Assembly: GCA_946059305.1 (NCBI GenBank)
Contig: CAMGMU010000019.1
Span: 1 to 32,704, forward strand
Length of the DNA stretch: 32,704 nucleotides
Direction: 5' to 3'
Source: an uncultured Bacteroidales bacterium
GTDB lineage: Bacteria > Bacteroidota > Bacteroidia > Bacteroidales > Paludibacteraceae
The notes under the pieces are model-generated. The model did no database searches. It worked only from the letters and a program-made list of their open reading frames with translations, and had not been told where the DNA came from. A program made the position numbers and the translations under genes. Positions 17,743-27,072 of the stretch are shown here, in pieces (positions within the stretch are counted from its first letter, which is position 1; every line of letters starts with the position of its first letter).

Positions 17743-17955
17743 ACGCAGATACTATCTGCTACTAAATGAACGATACGGGGACGCAGATAATATCTGCTAC
17801 CAACGAACAATACGAAAAAAAGCCGTAGCGGAAGCTACGGCTTTTTGCGCGATTTTCGGGGGCCCTATGGGGAGGGAAGGGACGCAGATAATATCTGCTA
17901 CCAATGAACAATACGGGGACGCAGATAGTATCTGCTACTAAATGAACGATACACA
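17743..17955. repeat. Four copies of ~37-bp repeat with GCAGATAnTATCTGC palindrome
   Basis: Copies start at 17743, 17781, 17882, 17919; consensus acGCAGATAnTATCTGCtac(t/c)aa..gaac(g/a)atac. Confidence 0.9.
17816..17847 (+). terminator. Terminator of endonuclease gene (possibly bidirectional)
   Basis: aaaaaAGCCGTAGC-ggaa-GCTACGGCTtttt. Confidence 0.85.
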
Positions 17956-17981
17956 AAAAGCCTCGAGCCGAAGCTCGAGGC
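17954..17981 (-). terminator. Terminator of tRNA-Asp
   Basis: Minus strand AGCCTCGAG-cttcgg-CTCGAGGCTTTTT. Confidence 0.8.
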
Positions 17982-17984
17982 TTT

Positions 17985-18059
17985 GCGGTGCGGACGGGAC
18001 TCGAACCCGCGACCTCCGGCGTGACAGGCCGATATTCTAACCAACTGAACTACCGCACC
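17985..18059 (-). tRNA. tRNA-Asp(GUC)
   Basis: GGTGCGG/CCGCACC acceptor stem, CGGC-CTGTCAC-GCCG anticodon arm (GTC), GGTTCGAGTCC. Confidence 0.95.
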
Positions 18060-18093
18060 AAGGGTGTTCGTACTTCCTTTTCGAAAGCGAGTG

Positions 18094-18123
18094 CAAAGGT
18101 ACTGCTTTTTTTTGAATTGACAA
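18094..18123 (-). promoter_or_regulatory. Promoter of tRNA-Asp
   Basis: TTG-N19-TAccTTTG on minus strand. Confidence 0.7.
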
Positions 18124-18345
18124 AATTTTTCGGAAGAAAAATGCAAAAAAACATGCATTTTTTTGATTTTTGCTTCGTTTTTGAGTATTACACTATGCAA
18201 ATATGACGGTTTTTGTGTTTTTCTATATGGCAGATGCTTTTCTCTAAGCAGTTGCTTATCGGGCGAAAAACAGCAGCTGCTCATGCCGAATGATGGCGCC
18301 AAGCAGCTGCTGAGATTCTTACACCTTAATTTATATATATAAGGC

Positions 18346-18478
18346 GAGATTATTTAACGGTATAGGGCACTTGCGTGCGGATATACGGAGGGAGATTATT
18401 TTACGGTATAGGGCACTTGCGTGCGGATATACGGAGGCGAGATTATTTTACGGTATATGGCACTTGCGTGCGGATGTC
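18346..18478. repeat. Three tandem ~46-bp repeats overlapping the 3' end of the GH3 gene
   Basis: Copies start at 18346, 18392, 18439: gagattattt(a/t)acggtata(g/t)ggcacttgcgtgcggat. Confidence 0.9.
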
Positions 18479-20767
18479 AGCGGAAGAAGCGCCAATGAGG
18501 ATGGTGTATGCGCCCTTGTCGGTTACGAAGGCATGTTGCTGTTCGCTGAAATACTGGAACATCTCTTCGGTGAGGGTGAAGGTGATGGTCTTCGTTTCGC
18601 CGGGCTGCAGGGCTACTTTGCTGAATGCTTTGAGCTCTTTCACCGGTCGCTGCACGGACGGCTTCTTAGGCGCAACGTAGAGCTGCACTGCCTCTTTACC
18701 CGCTACCTTTCCGGTGTTGGTGATTGTAAGGCTGACTTGATTGCCGCTGATGGTAGCTTTGCCATATTCGAAAGTGGTGTAAGAGAGTCCATGTCCGAAT
18801 GGGAAGAGCGGCTGTGCTTTGCAGGTTACGCCAGTGAGCGCCTTGCGTGCTTTAGGCGAGAGGTCGGCATAGCGATAGCCTACGAAGATATCCTCTCGGT
18901 AGTATTCTTCCATGAGTTCGGGCTGCTCCTTGGTTCGTTTATCCGAAGGCACACCGGGATACACCTCTTCTCCCATCTGATGAGCGGGGTAGTCGGTGAG
19001 TGCGGGCATGATAGTGAAGGGAAGTTTGCCGGATGGGTTGACATCTCCGAAGAGCACGTCAGCAATCGCATTTCCGGCTTCTGAACCGAGGAACCACGCT
19101 TGCAATACGGCCGGCACCTTGTCGAGCCACGGCATAGCTACGGCATTGCCGCTGATGTTTACGAACACCATGTTTTTATTGACAGCAGCAATGGCTTCAA
19201 TCACCTCGTTTTGTCCGTACGGCAGTTCGTATGCCAAGCGATCAACACCTTCGCAGTCTTGGTGTCCTTCTTTGTTGAGTCCGCCAATGAAGATGACGAT
19301 ATCGGCTTTTTTAGCTGCCTCAACGGCTTCTGCTCGCACTTCTTCAGCCGGCCGATGATCTTCCAGTTCAGCTCCAACGATCATGCCGTCTTGCTGGGTA
19401 GCGCCGGTGCCTACGTATCCGCGCACCCATTCCACGTTAGCTTCTTTTCCTGCACGCATGCGGATGCCTTCCAGCGGAGAGATTTCGTAGAGCGTCTTGA
19501 GGGAGGATGAACCACCGCCTACGGTGAGCGGCTTCTTGGCATTCTCGCCCACTACAAGGATGGTAGGAACGACGTATTGGAGGGTCATGATATCGCCCTG
19601 CTTGCAGCGGTCGGTAGCGAGTTTGGCAGGATTGATGGGGAGGACGTTATCTCTGTTTTGGAGCAATACGATTCCTTCGTCAGCCACTTGTCGAGCTGTA
19701 GCACGATGCTCATCGGAGCAGAGGTTGCCGAAGCCCTGGCGTTTAGCCATCGTAGTGCGGAAAATGAGGCGGAGGATATTGCGGCATTTGTCGTCGAGCT
19801 CTTTTGTTCCATATTTGCCCTCTTTGATGAGGTTGTAATACGGCTGCGCGAGGTAGTAGGAGTCATAGGCATTGGATAATCCCCATGACAGTCCATTCGT
19901 CCACGATCCATACTCCAGGTCGAGGCCGTATTTGATGGCATCGTCGGTATCGCAGCATCCGCCCCAATCGGATACTACGGCACCATCAAAGCCCCATTCG
20001 CCTCGCAGGATATCCACGAGCAGGCACTTGTTGTGGCAGCAGAATTGGTCGTTGTAGCGGTTATACGACCCCATAATCGACCATGCTCCACCTTCTTGAA
20101 CGGCAGCCTTGAAAGCAGGTAGGTAAATCTCGTAGAGTGCGCGATCCGACACGTGTACGTTGGTCGTGTGGCGGTTTACTTCCTGATTGTTGAGGGCGAA
20201 ATGCTTCACGCAAGCCGCTACACCATTTTTCTGTACTTCTTGGATATAGGGCACTACCATACGGCTCGCGAGGAGCGGGTCTTCGCCCATGTATTCGAAG
20301 TTACGGCCATTGAGGGGTGTGCGGTAGATATTTACGCCGGGGCCGAGTAAGATGGTTTTGCGTCGGTAGAGTGCTTCTTCTCCAATGGCTTTTCCATAGA
20401 TAGCCGACATATCGGTGTTCCAAGTGGCAGCCAAGCAGGTGAGTGCAGGGAAAGCAGTGATGGAGTCGTTCGTCCAATTGGCGGTGTTCCATTCATCCCA
20501 CAGCACTTCTGCTCTAACGCCGTGCGGGCCGTCGGTGCACCAAATCTCGGGTATTCCGAGACGCGCAACGCCAGCAGATGAGAATTTGGATTGCGCGTGG
20601 AGCATCTTCACTTTCTCTGCCGTAGTCATTCGGCTGAGTGCGTCTTCTACGCGCTGCTCAATAGGCGCATTTTCATCGAGATAAATGGGAGTAGCCGTGT
20701 TGCTGACTTGCGCTTGGATAGTAAGCACAGTCAGAGCAATAGTCATTGTTGATACAATTCTTTTCAT
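18443..20767 (-). CDS. bglX: Glycoside hydrolase family 3 beta-glucosidase-like enzyme
   Basis: 774 aa, signal peptide; RLGIPEIWCTDGPHGVR, GPGVNIYRTPLNGRNFEYMGEDP, KHFALNNQE, VVSDWGG; FnIII-like C-terminus. Confidence 0.92.
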   Translation of the reverse strand: MKRIVSTMTIALTVLTIQAQVSNTATPIYLDENAPIEQRVEDALSRMTTAEKVKMLHAQSKFSSAGVARLGIPEIWCTDGPHGVRAEVLWDEWNTANWTNDSITAFPALTCLAATWNTDMSAIYGKAIGEEALYRRKTILLGPGVNIYRTPLNGRNFEYMGEDPLLASRMVVPYIQEVQKNGVAACVKHFALNNQEVNRHTTNVHVSDRALYEIYLPAFKAAVQEGGAWSIMGSYNRYNDQFCCHNKCLLVDILRGEWGFDGAVVSDWGGCCDTDDAIKYGLDLEYGSWTNGLSWGLSNAYDSYYLAQPYYNLIKEGKYGTKELDDKCRNILRLIFRTTMAKRQGFGNLCSDEHRATARQVADEGIVLLQNRDNVLPINPAKLATDRCKQGDIMTLQYVVPTILVVGENAKKPLTVGGGSSSLKTLYEISPLEGIRMRAGKEANVEWVRGYVGTGATQQDGMIVGAELEDHRPAEEVRAEAVEAAKKADIVIFIGGLNKEGHQDCEGVDRLAYELPYGQNEVIEAIAAVNKNMVFVNISGNAVAMPWLDKVPAVLQAWFLGSEAGNAIADVLFGDVNPSGKLPFTIMPALTDYPAHQMGEEVYPGVPSDKRTKEQPELMEEYYREDIFVGYRYADLSPKARKALTGVTCKAQPLFPFGHGLSYTTFEYGKATISGNQVSLTITNTGKVAGKEAVQLYVAPKKPSVQRPVKELKAFSKVALQPGETKTITFTLTEEMFQYFSEQQHAFVTDKGAYTILIGASSADIRTQVPYTVK

Positions 20768-20789
20768 GATGCATATAGGAAATTAGGGA

Positions 20790-21758
20790 TTAACTTCGTA
20801 ACCAAGCGAGGATGTTTTTTCGGTCTTCAATCAGCCATGCGAGCACTGCACCGGCAATCCACCCTGCGAGCATAAAGAGGATCCTCCAAATGTGCGGGTT
20901 TCTTACGGGCGCGGGATTGAGTGCGAAATTGGAATCAAGCACAACGGGTGCTGTCATTTGGCTTAACTCATGGGTTACCTGCTTTCGGCGCTCCATCAGT
21001 TCGAACATATCGTTGTGCATAACCTGCACCTCTCTCGAACCAACCACCAATCCGGGTGACCACGGTCTAACTTTCGTTTGCGTGCTGATGCCTTGATTGA
21101 AATAAAACTCGGTGATGAAACTGTCGAGCACTTCGGTTTGCACGCGGCAGAATTCCGCATATCGTTCGATGTCAGCTTTCTTGGCTTCAAATGCCGCTTG
21201 GATTTGCGGCTGTGAATTGAGGTATTGCAGCAGATTCTGCTGAACGGTAGGCACGCTATTGATGTTCTTGGTACGGAATCTTACGGCGATGCGGTTGTCC
21301 ATAACAATGTCGAGCGTATCGGAGCGCTTGTGCGAACGCTTGTAGTCAATCATGTCTGGCACCGAATCACGCCGAAAATCAATAACAGGAAAGTGCTCAA
21401 AGCGGGTGGTGACGCGTGCAATTCCCGGGTCGAGCTGCAAGAGATTCTGCAAGTTTTGGGTTTCGCTCATGTTGGCATCTACTGCAAATTCTATCGGCAT
21501 CAACGCTTGTGCAACATCAAATTCCGTAGGGCCATTAAGAATCAAAACGGCTTCCACTTTGTATTTTCTGTTGTCGGGCCTCGTCCAATATATACCGGCT
21601 GCGAGTCCGAGAATGAGAATGGGTAAAACGATGTAGGCTTTGCGCCAACTGAGCCGAATCATTTGGCTCAGCAGGCAGATGATTCGGTTGATTCCTCTTC
21701 CGCAGGCTTTGCATGCGGCATAAATGAGATCAAATAGCGATGTTTCTTTGTGTTCCAT
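20790..21758 (-). CDS. Wzz-like chain-length determinant / polysaccharide co-polymerase-type membrane protein
   Basis: N- and C-terminal TM segments flanking a periplasmic coiled region; P-rich segment before second TM (FALNPAPVRNPH). Confidence 0.65.
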   Translation of the reverse strand: MEHKETSLFDLIYAACKACGRGINRIICLLSQMIRLSWRKAYIVLPILILGLAAGIYWTRPDNRKYKVEAVLILNGPTEFDVAQALMPIEFAVDANMSETQNLQNLLQLDPGIARVTTRFEHFPVIDFRRDSVPDMIDYKRSHKRSDTLDIVMDNRIAVRFRTKNINSVPTVQQNLLQYLNSQPQIQAAFEAKKADIERYAEFCRVQTEVLDSFITEFYFNQGISTQTKVRPWSPGLVVGSREVQVMHNDMFELMERRKQVTHELSQMTAPVVLDSNFALNPAPVRNPHIWRILFMLAGWIAGAVLAWLIEDRKNILAWLRS

Positions 21759-21778
21759 TATGTTTAAATTATCTTATC

Positions 21779-23161
21779 TTATCTTCTACGTCTCCAAGAA
21801 GGGATATCCTCAAGGGCTTGTTCGTCGGAATCATTGAGGTCAAATATTATTTCAATGGGCTCAGAAGCATTTCCGTCGTTTACAATCTCAACGGCATGTT
21901 CTTCTTCGACTTCCAGAGAGGTGGTATCAACGGCATGTTCTTCTTCGACTTCCAGAGAGGTGGTATCATCGGCATGTTCTTCTTCGATTTCCAGAGAGGT
22001 GGTATCATCGGCAGGATGCGGCTCTTCAGTCTGCGGTTGATTATCTGCTTCTTGCGTATTTTGAGCCGTTTCTTCAGAATCTGAAGGAGCGTTATTGTCA
22101 TCGTAGAATTTCTTAATGGCTTCCTCAATAGTAGGTTTTTCAGCAGGAGAAATCTCTACTTTGGGCTTTTCTTCGCAGTCTTCAATGCCCGGGATATCAT
22201 TCACTCTATATCCTGTAGCTATTACTGTAACGCGGACTTCATCACCGAGCGTGTCATCGTAACTGGCTCCCCACTTTACTTCCACTTCATCGCCCACTTC
22301 GTCAATAAATTTATTGATTTGATCGAGTTCCTGCATGCGTATAGCATTTTCTTTCGAACAATAGAATGTGAGTAGAATACGGCTTGCTCCGTGAACGTCA
22401 GTGGTATTAACGAGCGGCGAATTCAGCGCGTCGCGAATAGCCTTGGTAATGCGCTGCTCCGGATCTGAAGAACGGCCTACATTCATGATGGCAACGCCGC
22501 CATCTTTCAGTGTGTTATAGACATCCTGGAAGTCGGTGTTGATATATCCCGGTACAGTGATGATTTCAGCAATGGCTTTGGCAGCATTGCTGACCACTTC
22601 ATCCGACTTATCGAAGGCATTGGGCAGGTCGAAGTCAGGGAAAAGCTTTTTCAGTTTCTCGTTGTTTATAACGAGGATAGCATCGGTATGTTCGGCGAGT
22701 TTAGCCACTCCGCGTAGGGCTTTGCGGATGATTTTCTGTCCCTCAAACTGGAACGGTATCGTGACGATACCCACTGTGAGTATTCCCATTTTTTGTGCTA
22801 TTTCCGCCACAACGGGTGATGCCCCCGTACCGGTACCGCCTCCCATACCGGCCGTGATGAATACCATCTGCGTGCCATCTGACAGCGCTTCTTGTATGTG
22901 CTCTCGGCTTTCGTTGGCGAACTCTTGTGCGCGTTCCGGACGTCCGCCTGCCCCAAGACCAGGGCCGAGTTGCAACTTAGCGGGCACAGGCGATTTCGTG
23001 AGCGCTTGACGATCGGTGTTGCATACAAGGAAACTAACGCCCTCTACGCCTGTTCTATATAGATAATTCACTGCGTTGCAGCCACCGCCGCCTACGCCCA
23101 TTACTTTGATGATACTGCTTTCTGCTATTTCCAAATCAATTGGCAATAATTCGTCTTCCAT
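21779..23161 (-). CDS. ftsZ: Cell division protein FtsZ
   Basis: GVGGGGCNAVNY, GMGGGTGTGASPVVAEIA, C-terminal peptide EDIPSWRRRR. Confidence 0.98.
   Translation of the reverse strand: MEDELLPIDLEIAESSIIKVMGVGGGGCNAVNYLYRTGVEGVSFLVCNTDRQALTKSPVPAKLQLGPGLGAGGRPERAQEFANESREHIQEALSDGTQMVFITAGMGGGTGTGASPVVAEIAQKMGILTVGIVTIPFQFEGQKIIRKALRGVAKLAEHTDAILVINNEKLKKLFPDFDLPNAFDKSDEVVSNAAKAIAEIITVPGYINTDFQDVYNTLKDGGVAIMNVGRSSDPEQRITKAIRDALNSPLVNTTDVHGASRILLTFYCSKENAIRMQELDQINKFIDEVGDEVEVKWGASYDDTLGDEVRVTVIATGYRVNDIPGIEDCEEKPKVEISPAEKPTIEEAIKKFYDDNNAPSDSEETAQNTQEADNQPQTEEPHPADDTTSLEIEEEHADDTTSLEVEEEHAVDTTSLEVEEEHAVEIVNDGNASEPIEIIFDLNDSDEQALEDIPSWRRRR
21889..22015. repeat. Three ~39-bp coding repeats in the ftsZ linker
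   Basis: Translate to DDTTSLEIEEEHA / DDTTSLEVEEEHA / VDTTSLEVEEEHA. Confidence 0.95.
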
Positions 23162-23175
23162 ATATTTTTTGATTG

Positions 23176-24489
23176 TTATTCTGTTGGTGGTGTAAATAAA
23201 TCAGTCAGTTTGGCAATGAATTGTTTTCCCACGGGAATTTTGGTAGTGGGTAGTTTTTGCCCTGGATGTTCTCTTCGGAATCGTGCTCCGAGTAGCATTG
23301 CTCCTACTGTAGCAGAGAACTCGGGGCCATAGAAACGTGAATCCGTTTGCTCGTCGAGCCAATCCGCATGACTGCCGTATTCTACAGGGAGTGAAGTGTG
23401 TGCTCTTACGTAATCCAGCATATTCGCCATTCGGCTTGCACCTCCGGTAATATACACTTGTCCGATTTGATTTTCATATTTTTTCAACTCTCCAAATATG
23501 GGTAACATTATTTCTTCCAAACGCGAAGTAATAATTTCTGAAAGGAAAGTAGTATTGACCAATATCGGTTCCGCGTTGGGTTGTGCATTTCGGATGCGGA
23601 TTGTTTTAGGCGCTTTTGTTTGAGCAATGGCGCTACCAAACCGTACTTTCAGTTTCTCCGCATCTTCAATCGTAATACCCAAATGCTGGATATCGAGTGT
23701 GATATTATATCCACCAAACGGTAGCACTTTAGTAGAGAGAAATGATCCTCCCTTGTATATACTGATGGTGGTCGTTTCTGCTCCCATGTCAATGATGGCG
23801 AGCCCCACAAGTTCGTCTTGCTCAGAAGCGAGCGCTTCAAGTAGAGCGGAAGGACGCGCAAAAGCCTGCTCTATCGACTTGCCGGCGCGCTCAAACGAAC
23901 CAACAACCTTCTCTTTTAAATCGGTAAAACCATAGAATGTAGAGTAAGTAGCCGTAACGCTATTAATGATTGAGTCGGGTTTAATGGTTTCAACCAACTG
24001 TTCTCCATCAATGAGGAACGAAGCCGGACGAGCATCTAATCCTACTATAGGCTGAGCCGTCTGCGCGCGACTGATTTTGATGATACTCTCGTTTCTCATT
24101 TCATCAAGGAGCGACTGTCTTATTGGTCCTCTGTAGCCCAAATTGCGTAGTACTTTAACGGGCGTGCATTGCATGGATTTGCCCCCTAAAACGCAAAAAG
24201 CAGTGGGCAGTGGGTGCTCCAAATGGAGCCGGTTACTCATCAGTAGCATGGACTCACGAATCATGTAGCTCGCTTCTGAAGAATTGACGATGATTCCCTT
24301 CTTAACACAGCGGTATTTGCTTGATTCATCGGCTGCTACAATCCGCAACTGTGACCCATATGGGTTGGTGGGATCGGTTTCTTCTGCAGCCAGCATCTTG
24401 AAACTGCTGCTGCCCATGTCAATACCTACGAGCGGAAGCCCCTCAGCGGTATGCTCTGGTTCTTTCTTAGAATGTCTGAACTTTGCCAT
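23176..24489 (-). CDS. ftsA: Cell division protein FtsA
   Basis: LVGIDMGSSSFKML, LAIIDMGAETTTISIYKGG, VYITGGASRMANM; start at 24489 avoids long overlap with ftsQ. Confidence 0.93.
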   Translation of the reverse strand: MAKFRHSKKEPEHTAEGLPLVGIDMGSSSFKMLAAEETDPTNPYGSQLRIVAADESSKYRCVKKGIIVNSSEASYMIRESMLLMSNRLHLEHPLPTAFCVLGGKSMQCTPVKVLRNLGYRGPIRQSLLDEMRNESIIKISRAQTAQPIVGLDARPASFLIDGEQLVETIKPDSIINSVTATYSTFYGFTDLKEKVVGSFERAGKSIEQAFARPSALLEALASEQDELVGLAIIDMGAETTTISIYKGGSFLSTKVLPFGGYNITLDIQHLGITIEDAEKLKVRFGSAIAQTKAPKTIRIRNAQPNAEPILVNTTFLSEIITSRLEEIMLPIFGELKKYENQIGQVYITGGASRMANMLDYVRAHTSLPVEYGSHADWLDEQTDSRFYGPEFSATVGAMLLGARFRREHPGQKLPTTKIPVGKQFIAKLTDLFTPPTE

Positions 24490-24493
24490 ATCG

Positions 24494-25222
24494 TTATCTG
24501 CATACGACCTGATTCTTGAATCGGAGGTCAATTTCTTTATATTCTTTCCAACCAAATTTTGAGAATCCGTCTTGGTAGAGGATTTTGAGTTTTTTTAGTT
24601 TCTGCTCGTACTCTGCCAGTGAACCAAGCAGAATGACACCTGAACCGACGCGAGGAATGAGCTCTATTCTACGAGGTCCTGCGATATGAATTTGCTCGAT
24701 TTGAGCCGCCCAAAAATTGTCATCTTCTAGCCATTCAATAAAGTCAAATAATTCCTCTTGTGCCATTCGCTGTGAAACATGTCCGGTCACCACCGGCACG
24801 TCTGCTGCCGTAGTGCTCCTCACCTGCATCACGCGGCGATCAGAATCAATATAATAGTTGTCAGCTCCGAGTACCCTTAGTTTGGGTTCTCGCTGCTTGA
24901 TGCGCACCATGATATTGCCATTTGGTGTAGGGAAAACGCATGCTTGCCGAACCATAGGGTGCTGCAATGCGAGTTCTTCAAGTTGGCAACACATTTTTTC
25001 TGAGATGGGTTCTCCTTCAGGGTTGAGCCCTGATCGAAGGATAAATTGCCTCATCTCGTGAGCTGTAGTGAACTGCTTTTTAGCAGAATCAGCAATCTCG
25101 ATGTGGAGCTGCTGACATAAGGGTTGTTCTCGCCTTGGCGAAAAGCACAAAAGGCTGCAAAGGAAATACGTTCCTGACAGCCCCAGCACAATGCCAATGG
25201 TAATTTTCTTCCAAAGTTCCAT
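24494..25222 (-). CDS. ftsQ: Cell division protein FtsQ/DivIB-like
   Basis: N-terminal TM, POTRA-like region (HPMVRQACVFPTPNGNIMVRIKQREP), immediately upstream of ftsA. Confidence 0.85.
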   Translation of the reverse strand: MELWKKITIGIVLGLSGTYFLCSLLCFSPRREQPLCQQLHIEIADSAKKQFTTAHEMRQFILRSGLNPEGEPISEKMCCQLEELALQHPMVRQACVFPTPNGNIMVRIKQREPKLRVLGADNYYIDSDRRVMQVRSTTAADVPVVTGHVSQRMAQEELFDFIEWLEDDNFWAAQIEQIHIAGPRRIELIPRVGSGVILLGSLAEYEQKLKKLKILYQDGFSKFGWKEYKEIDLRFKNQVVCR

Positions 25223-25288
25223 AGCAGGTTTTAATTTTCAATTAAATGAGTCATATGTAGAATTGTCGTTTTTCTGCACAATACGATG

Positions 25289-25319
25289 CAAAATTAGTAT
25301 ATTTTTTTTATTTCAGCAA
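25289..25319 (-). promoter_or_regulatory. Promoter of ftsQ-ftsA-ftsZ
   Basis: TTG-N20-TAatTTTG on minus strand. Confidence 0.65.
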
Positions 25320-25356
25320 ATATTTTGCATTTCTACAAGAAAAAAAATGGTTTTTC

Positions 25357-25387
25357 TTGTGTATTTCAGAAAAAAAGTGTACCTTTG
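25357..25387 (+). promoter_or_regulatory. Promoter of glyS
   Basis: TTG-N20-TAccTTTG. Confidence 0.7.
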
Positions 25388-25414
25388 CAGCCAATTTTGT
25401 AAATTCGTATAAAA

Positions 25415-26965
25415 ATGGCTACACAAGAAGAAACTTTCAAGAAGATTGTTGCCCACTGCAAGGAATATGGCTTCGTCTTTCCTTCGTCAGAGATTTACGA
25501 CGGCCTTGGCGCAGTGTATGACTACGGCCAGAATGGCGTAGAACTGAAAAACAATATCAAGCGTTATTGGTGGGATTCGATGACCCTGCTCCATGAGAAT
25601 ATCGTAGGTATCGATGCTGCCATTTTCATGCATCCCACAACGTGGAAAGCATCTGGCCACGTAGATGCTTTTAACGATCCTCTGATAGATAATCGTGACT
25701 CGAAAAAGCGCTATCGTGCAGACGTTCTGATAGAAGATCATCTTGGTAAGATTGAAGAGAAAATCAATAAGGAAATTGAGAAAGCTCGTAAGCGTTTTGG
25801 TGAGCAGTTTGACGAAGCGCAGTTCCGCTCAACCAATGGTCGTGTACTTGAGCATCAAGCCCATTTTGACCAACTCCATACGCGCTATTCAGAGGCAATG
25901 AATAAAATGGATTTGGCCGAGCTGAAGCAGATTATTCTTGATGAAGAGATTGTGTGCCCAATCAGCGGTACGCGTAACTGGACCGATGTGCGTCAGTTCA
26001 ACCTGATGTTCTCTACCGAGATGGGCTCAACTGCTGATGGTGCAATGAAGATTTATCTACGTCCGGAGACTGCTCAAGGCATATTTGTTAATTACCTGAA
26101 TGTGCAGAAGACGGGGCGTATGAAGTTGCCGTTTGGTATTGCTCAGATTGGTAAAGCATTCAGAAATGAGATTGTTGCACGCCAATTTATATTCCGCATG
26201 CGCGAGTTTGAGCAGATGGAGATGCAGTTTTTCATTAAGCCCGGTACGGAACTTGAATGGTTTAATCATTGGCGTGAATTCCGCCTGAAATGGCACAAAG
26301 CACTCGGTTTGGGCGATGAGAAATATCGCTTCCATGATCACGAGAAATTGGCTCATTATGCTAATGCAGCTACGGATATTGAATTTCAAATGCCATTTGG
26401 CTTTAAGGAGGTTGAAGGCATTCATAGCCGTACGAATTTCGACCTCTCGCAACATGCGAAGTTCTCAGGAAAGAAGATAGAATATTTTGATCCTGAAACC
26501 AACACCTCATATACTCCTTACGTAATTGAGACGTCAATCGGAGTAGATCGTATGTTCCTTTCTATCATGTGCTCAGCTTATAAAGAAGAGCAGCTTGAAG
26601 GAGGTGACAGCCGTGTTGTGCTTGCGCTTCCGCCGGTGTTGGCTCCCGTAAAAGCATGTGTGATGCCGCTTGTAAAGAAAGATGGTCTGCTAGAGAAAGC
26701 ACGTGAGATTCAAAACATGCTTAAGTTTGATTTTAAGACCAATTACGACGAGAAGGATTCTATTGGTAAGCGTTATCGCCGCCAAGATGCTATAGGTACA
26801 CCATTCTGCATCACCGTGGATCATGATACGCTCACGGATGGTTGTGTTACGGTGCGTTATCGCGACACGATGGCGCAAGACCGAGTAAAGATTGATGACC
26901 TTCATGCGTTGATTTATAAAGCATGTGATATGAAGCAATTGTATCGCAAAATTGTAGCTCAGTAA
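25415..26965 (+). CDS. glyS: Glycyl-tRNA synthetase (dimeric type)
   Basis: 516 aa; SSEIYDGLGAVYDYGQNGVELKNNIKRYWW, LRPETAQGIFVNYLNV, FRNEI, EFEQMEMQFF, GVDRMFLSIM. Confidence 0.97.
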   Translation: MATQEETFKKIVAHCKEYGFVFPSSEIYDGLGAVYDYGQNGVELKNNIKRYWWDSMTLLHENIVGIDAAIFMHPTTWKASGHVDAFNDPLIDNRDSKKRYRADVLIEDHLGKIEEKINKEIEKARKRFGEQFDEAQFRSTNGRVLEHQAHFDQLHTRYSEAMNKMDLAELKQIILDEEIVCPISGTRNWTDVRQFNLMFSTEMGSTADGAMKIYLRPETAQGIFVNYLNVQKTGRMKLPFGIAQIGKAFRNEIVARQFIFRMREFEQMEMQFFIKPGTELEWFNHWREFRLKWHKALGLGDEKYRFHDHEKLAHYANAATDIEFQMPFGFKEVEGIHSRTNFDLSQHAKFSGKKIEYFDPETNTSYTPYVIETSIGVDRMFLSIMCSAYKEEQLEGGDSRVVLALPPVLAPVKACVMPLVKKDGLLEKAREIQNMLKFDFKTNYDEKDSIGKRYRRQDAIGTPFCITVDHDTLTDGCVTVRYRDTMAQDRVKIDDLHALIYKACDMKQLYRKIVAQ

Positions 26966-26991
26966 CTTGTTACGTATTACGCAGGTGCCCC

Positions 26992-27019
26992 TACATGCCG
27001 CTCTTTGGGGCGGCATGTA
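26992..27019 (+). terminator. Hairpin downstream of glyS, terminator-like
   Basis: Perfect TACATGCCGC-tctttggg-GCGGCATGTA, weak T-tract. Confidence 0.55.
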
Positions 27020-27072
27020 TTGTTGTTAACCAATTTTTTCTTCAAGGTTTAGCATTGTGAAGACTTCTTAAG

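Noticed and set aside
18371-19084. 237-aa plus-strand ORF
   Set aside because: Antisense to the GH3 glycosidase, which has clear family motifs.
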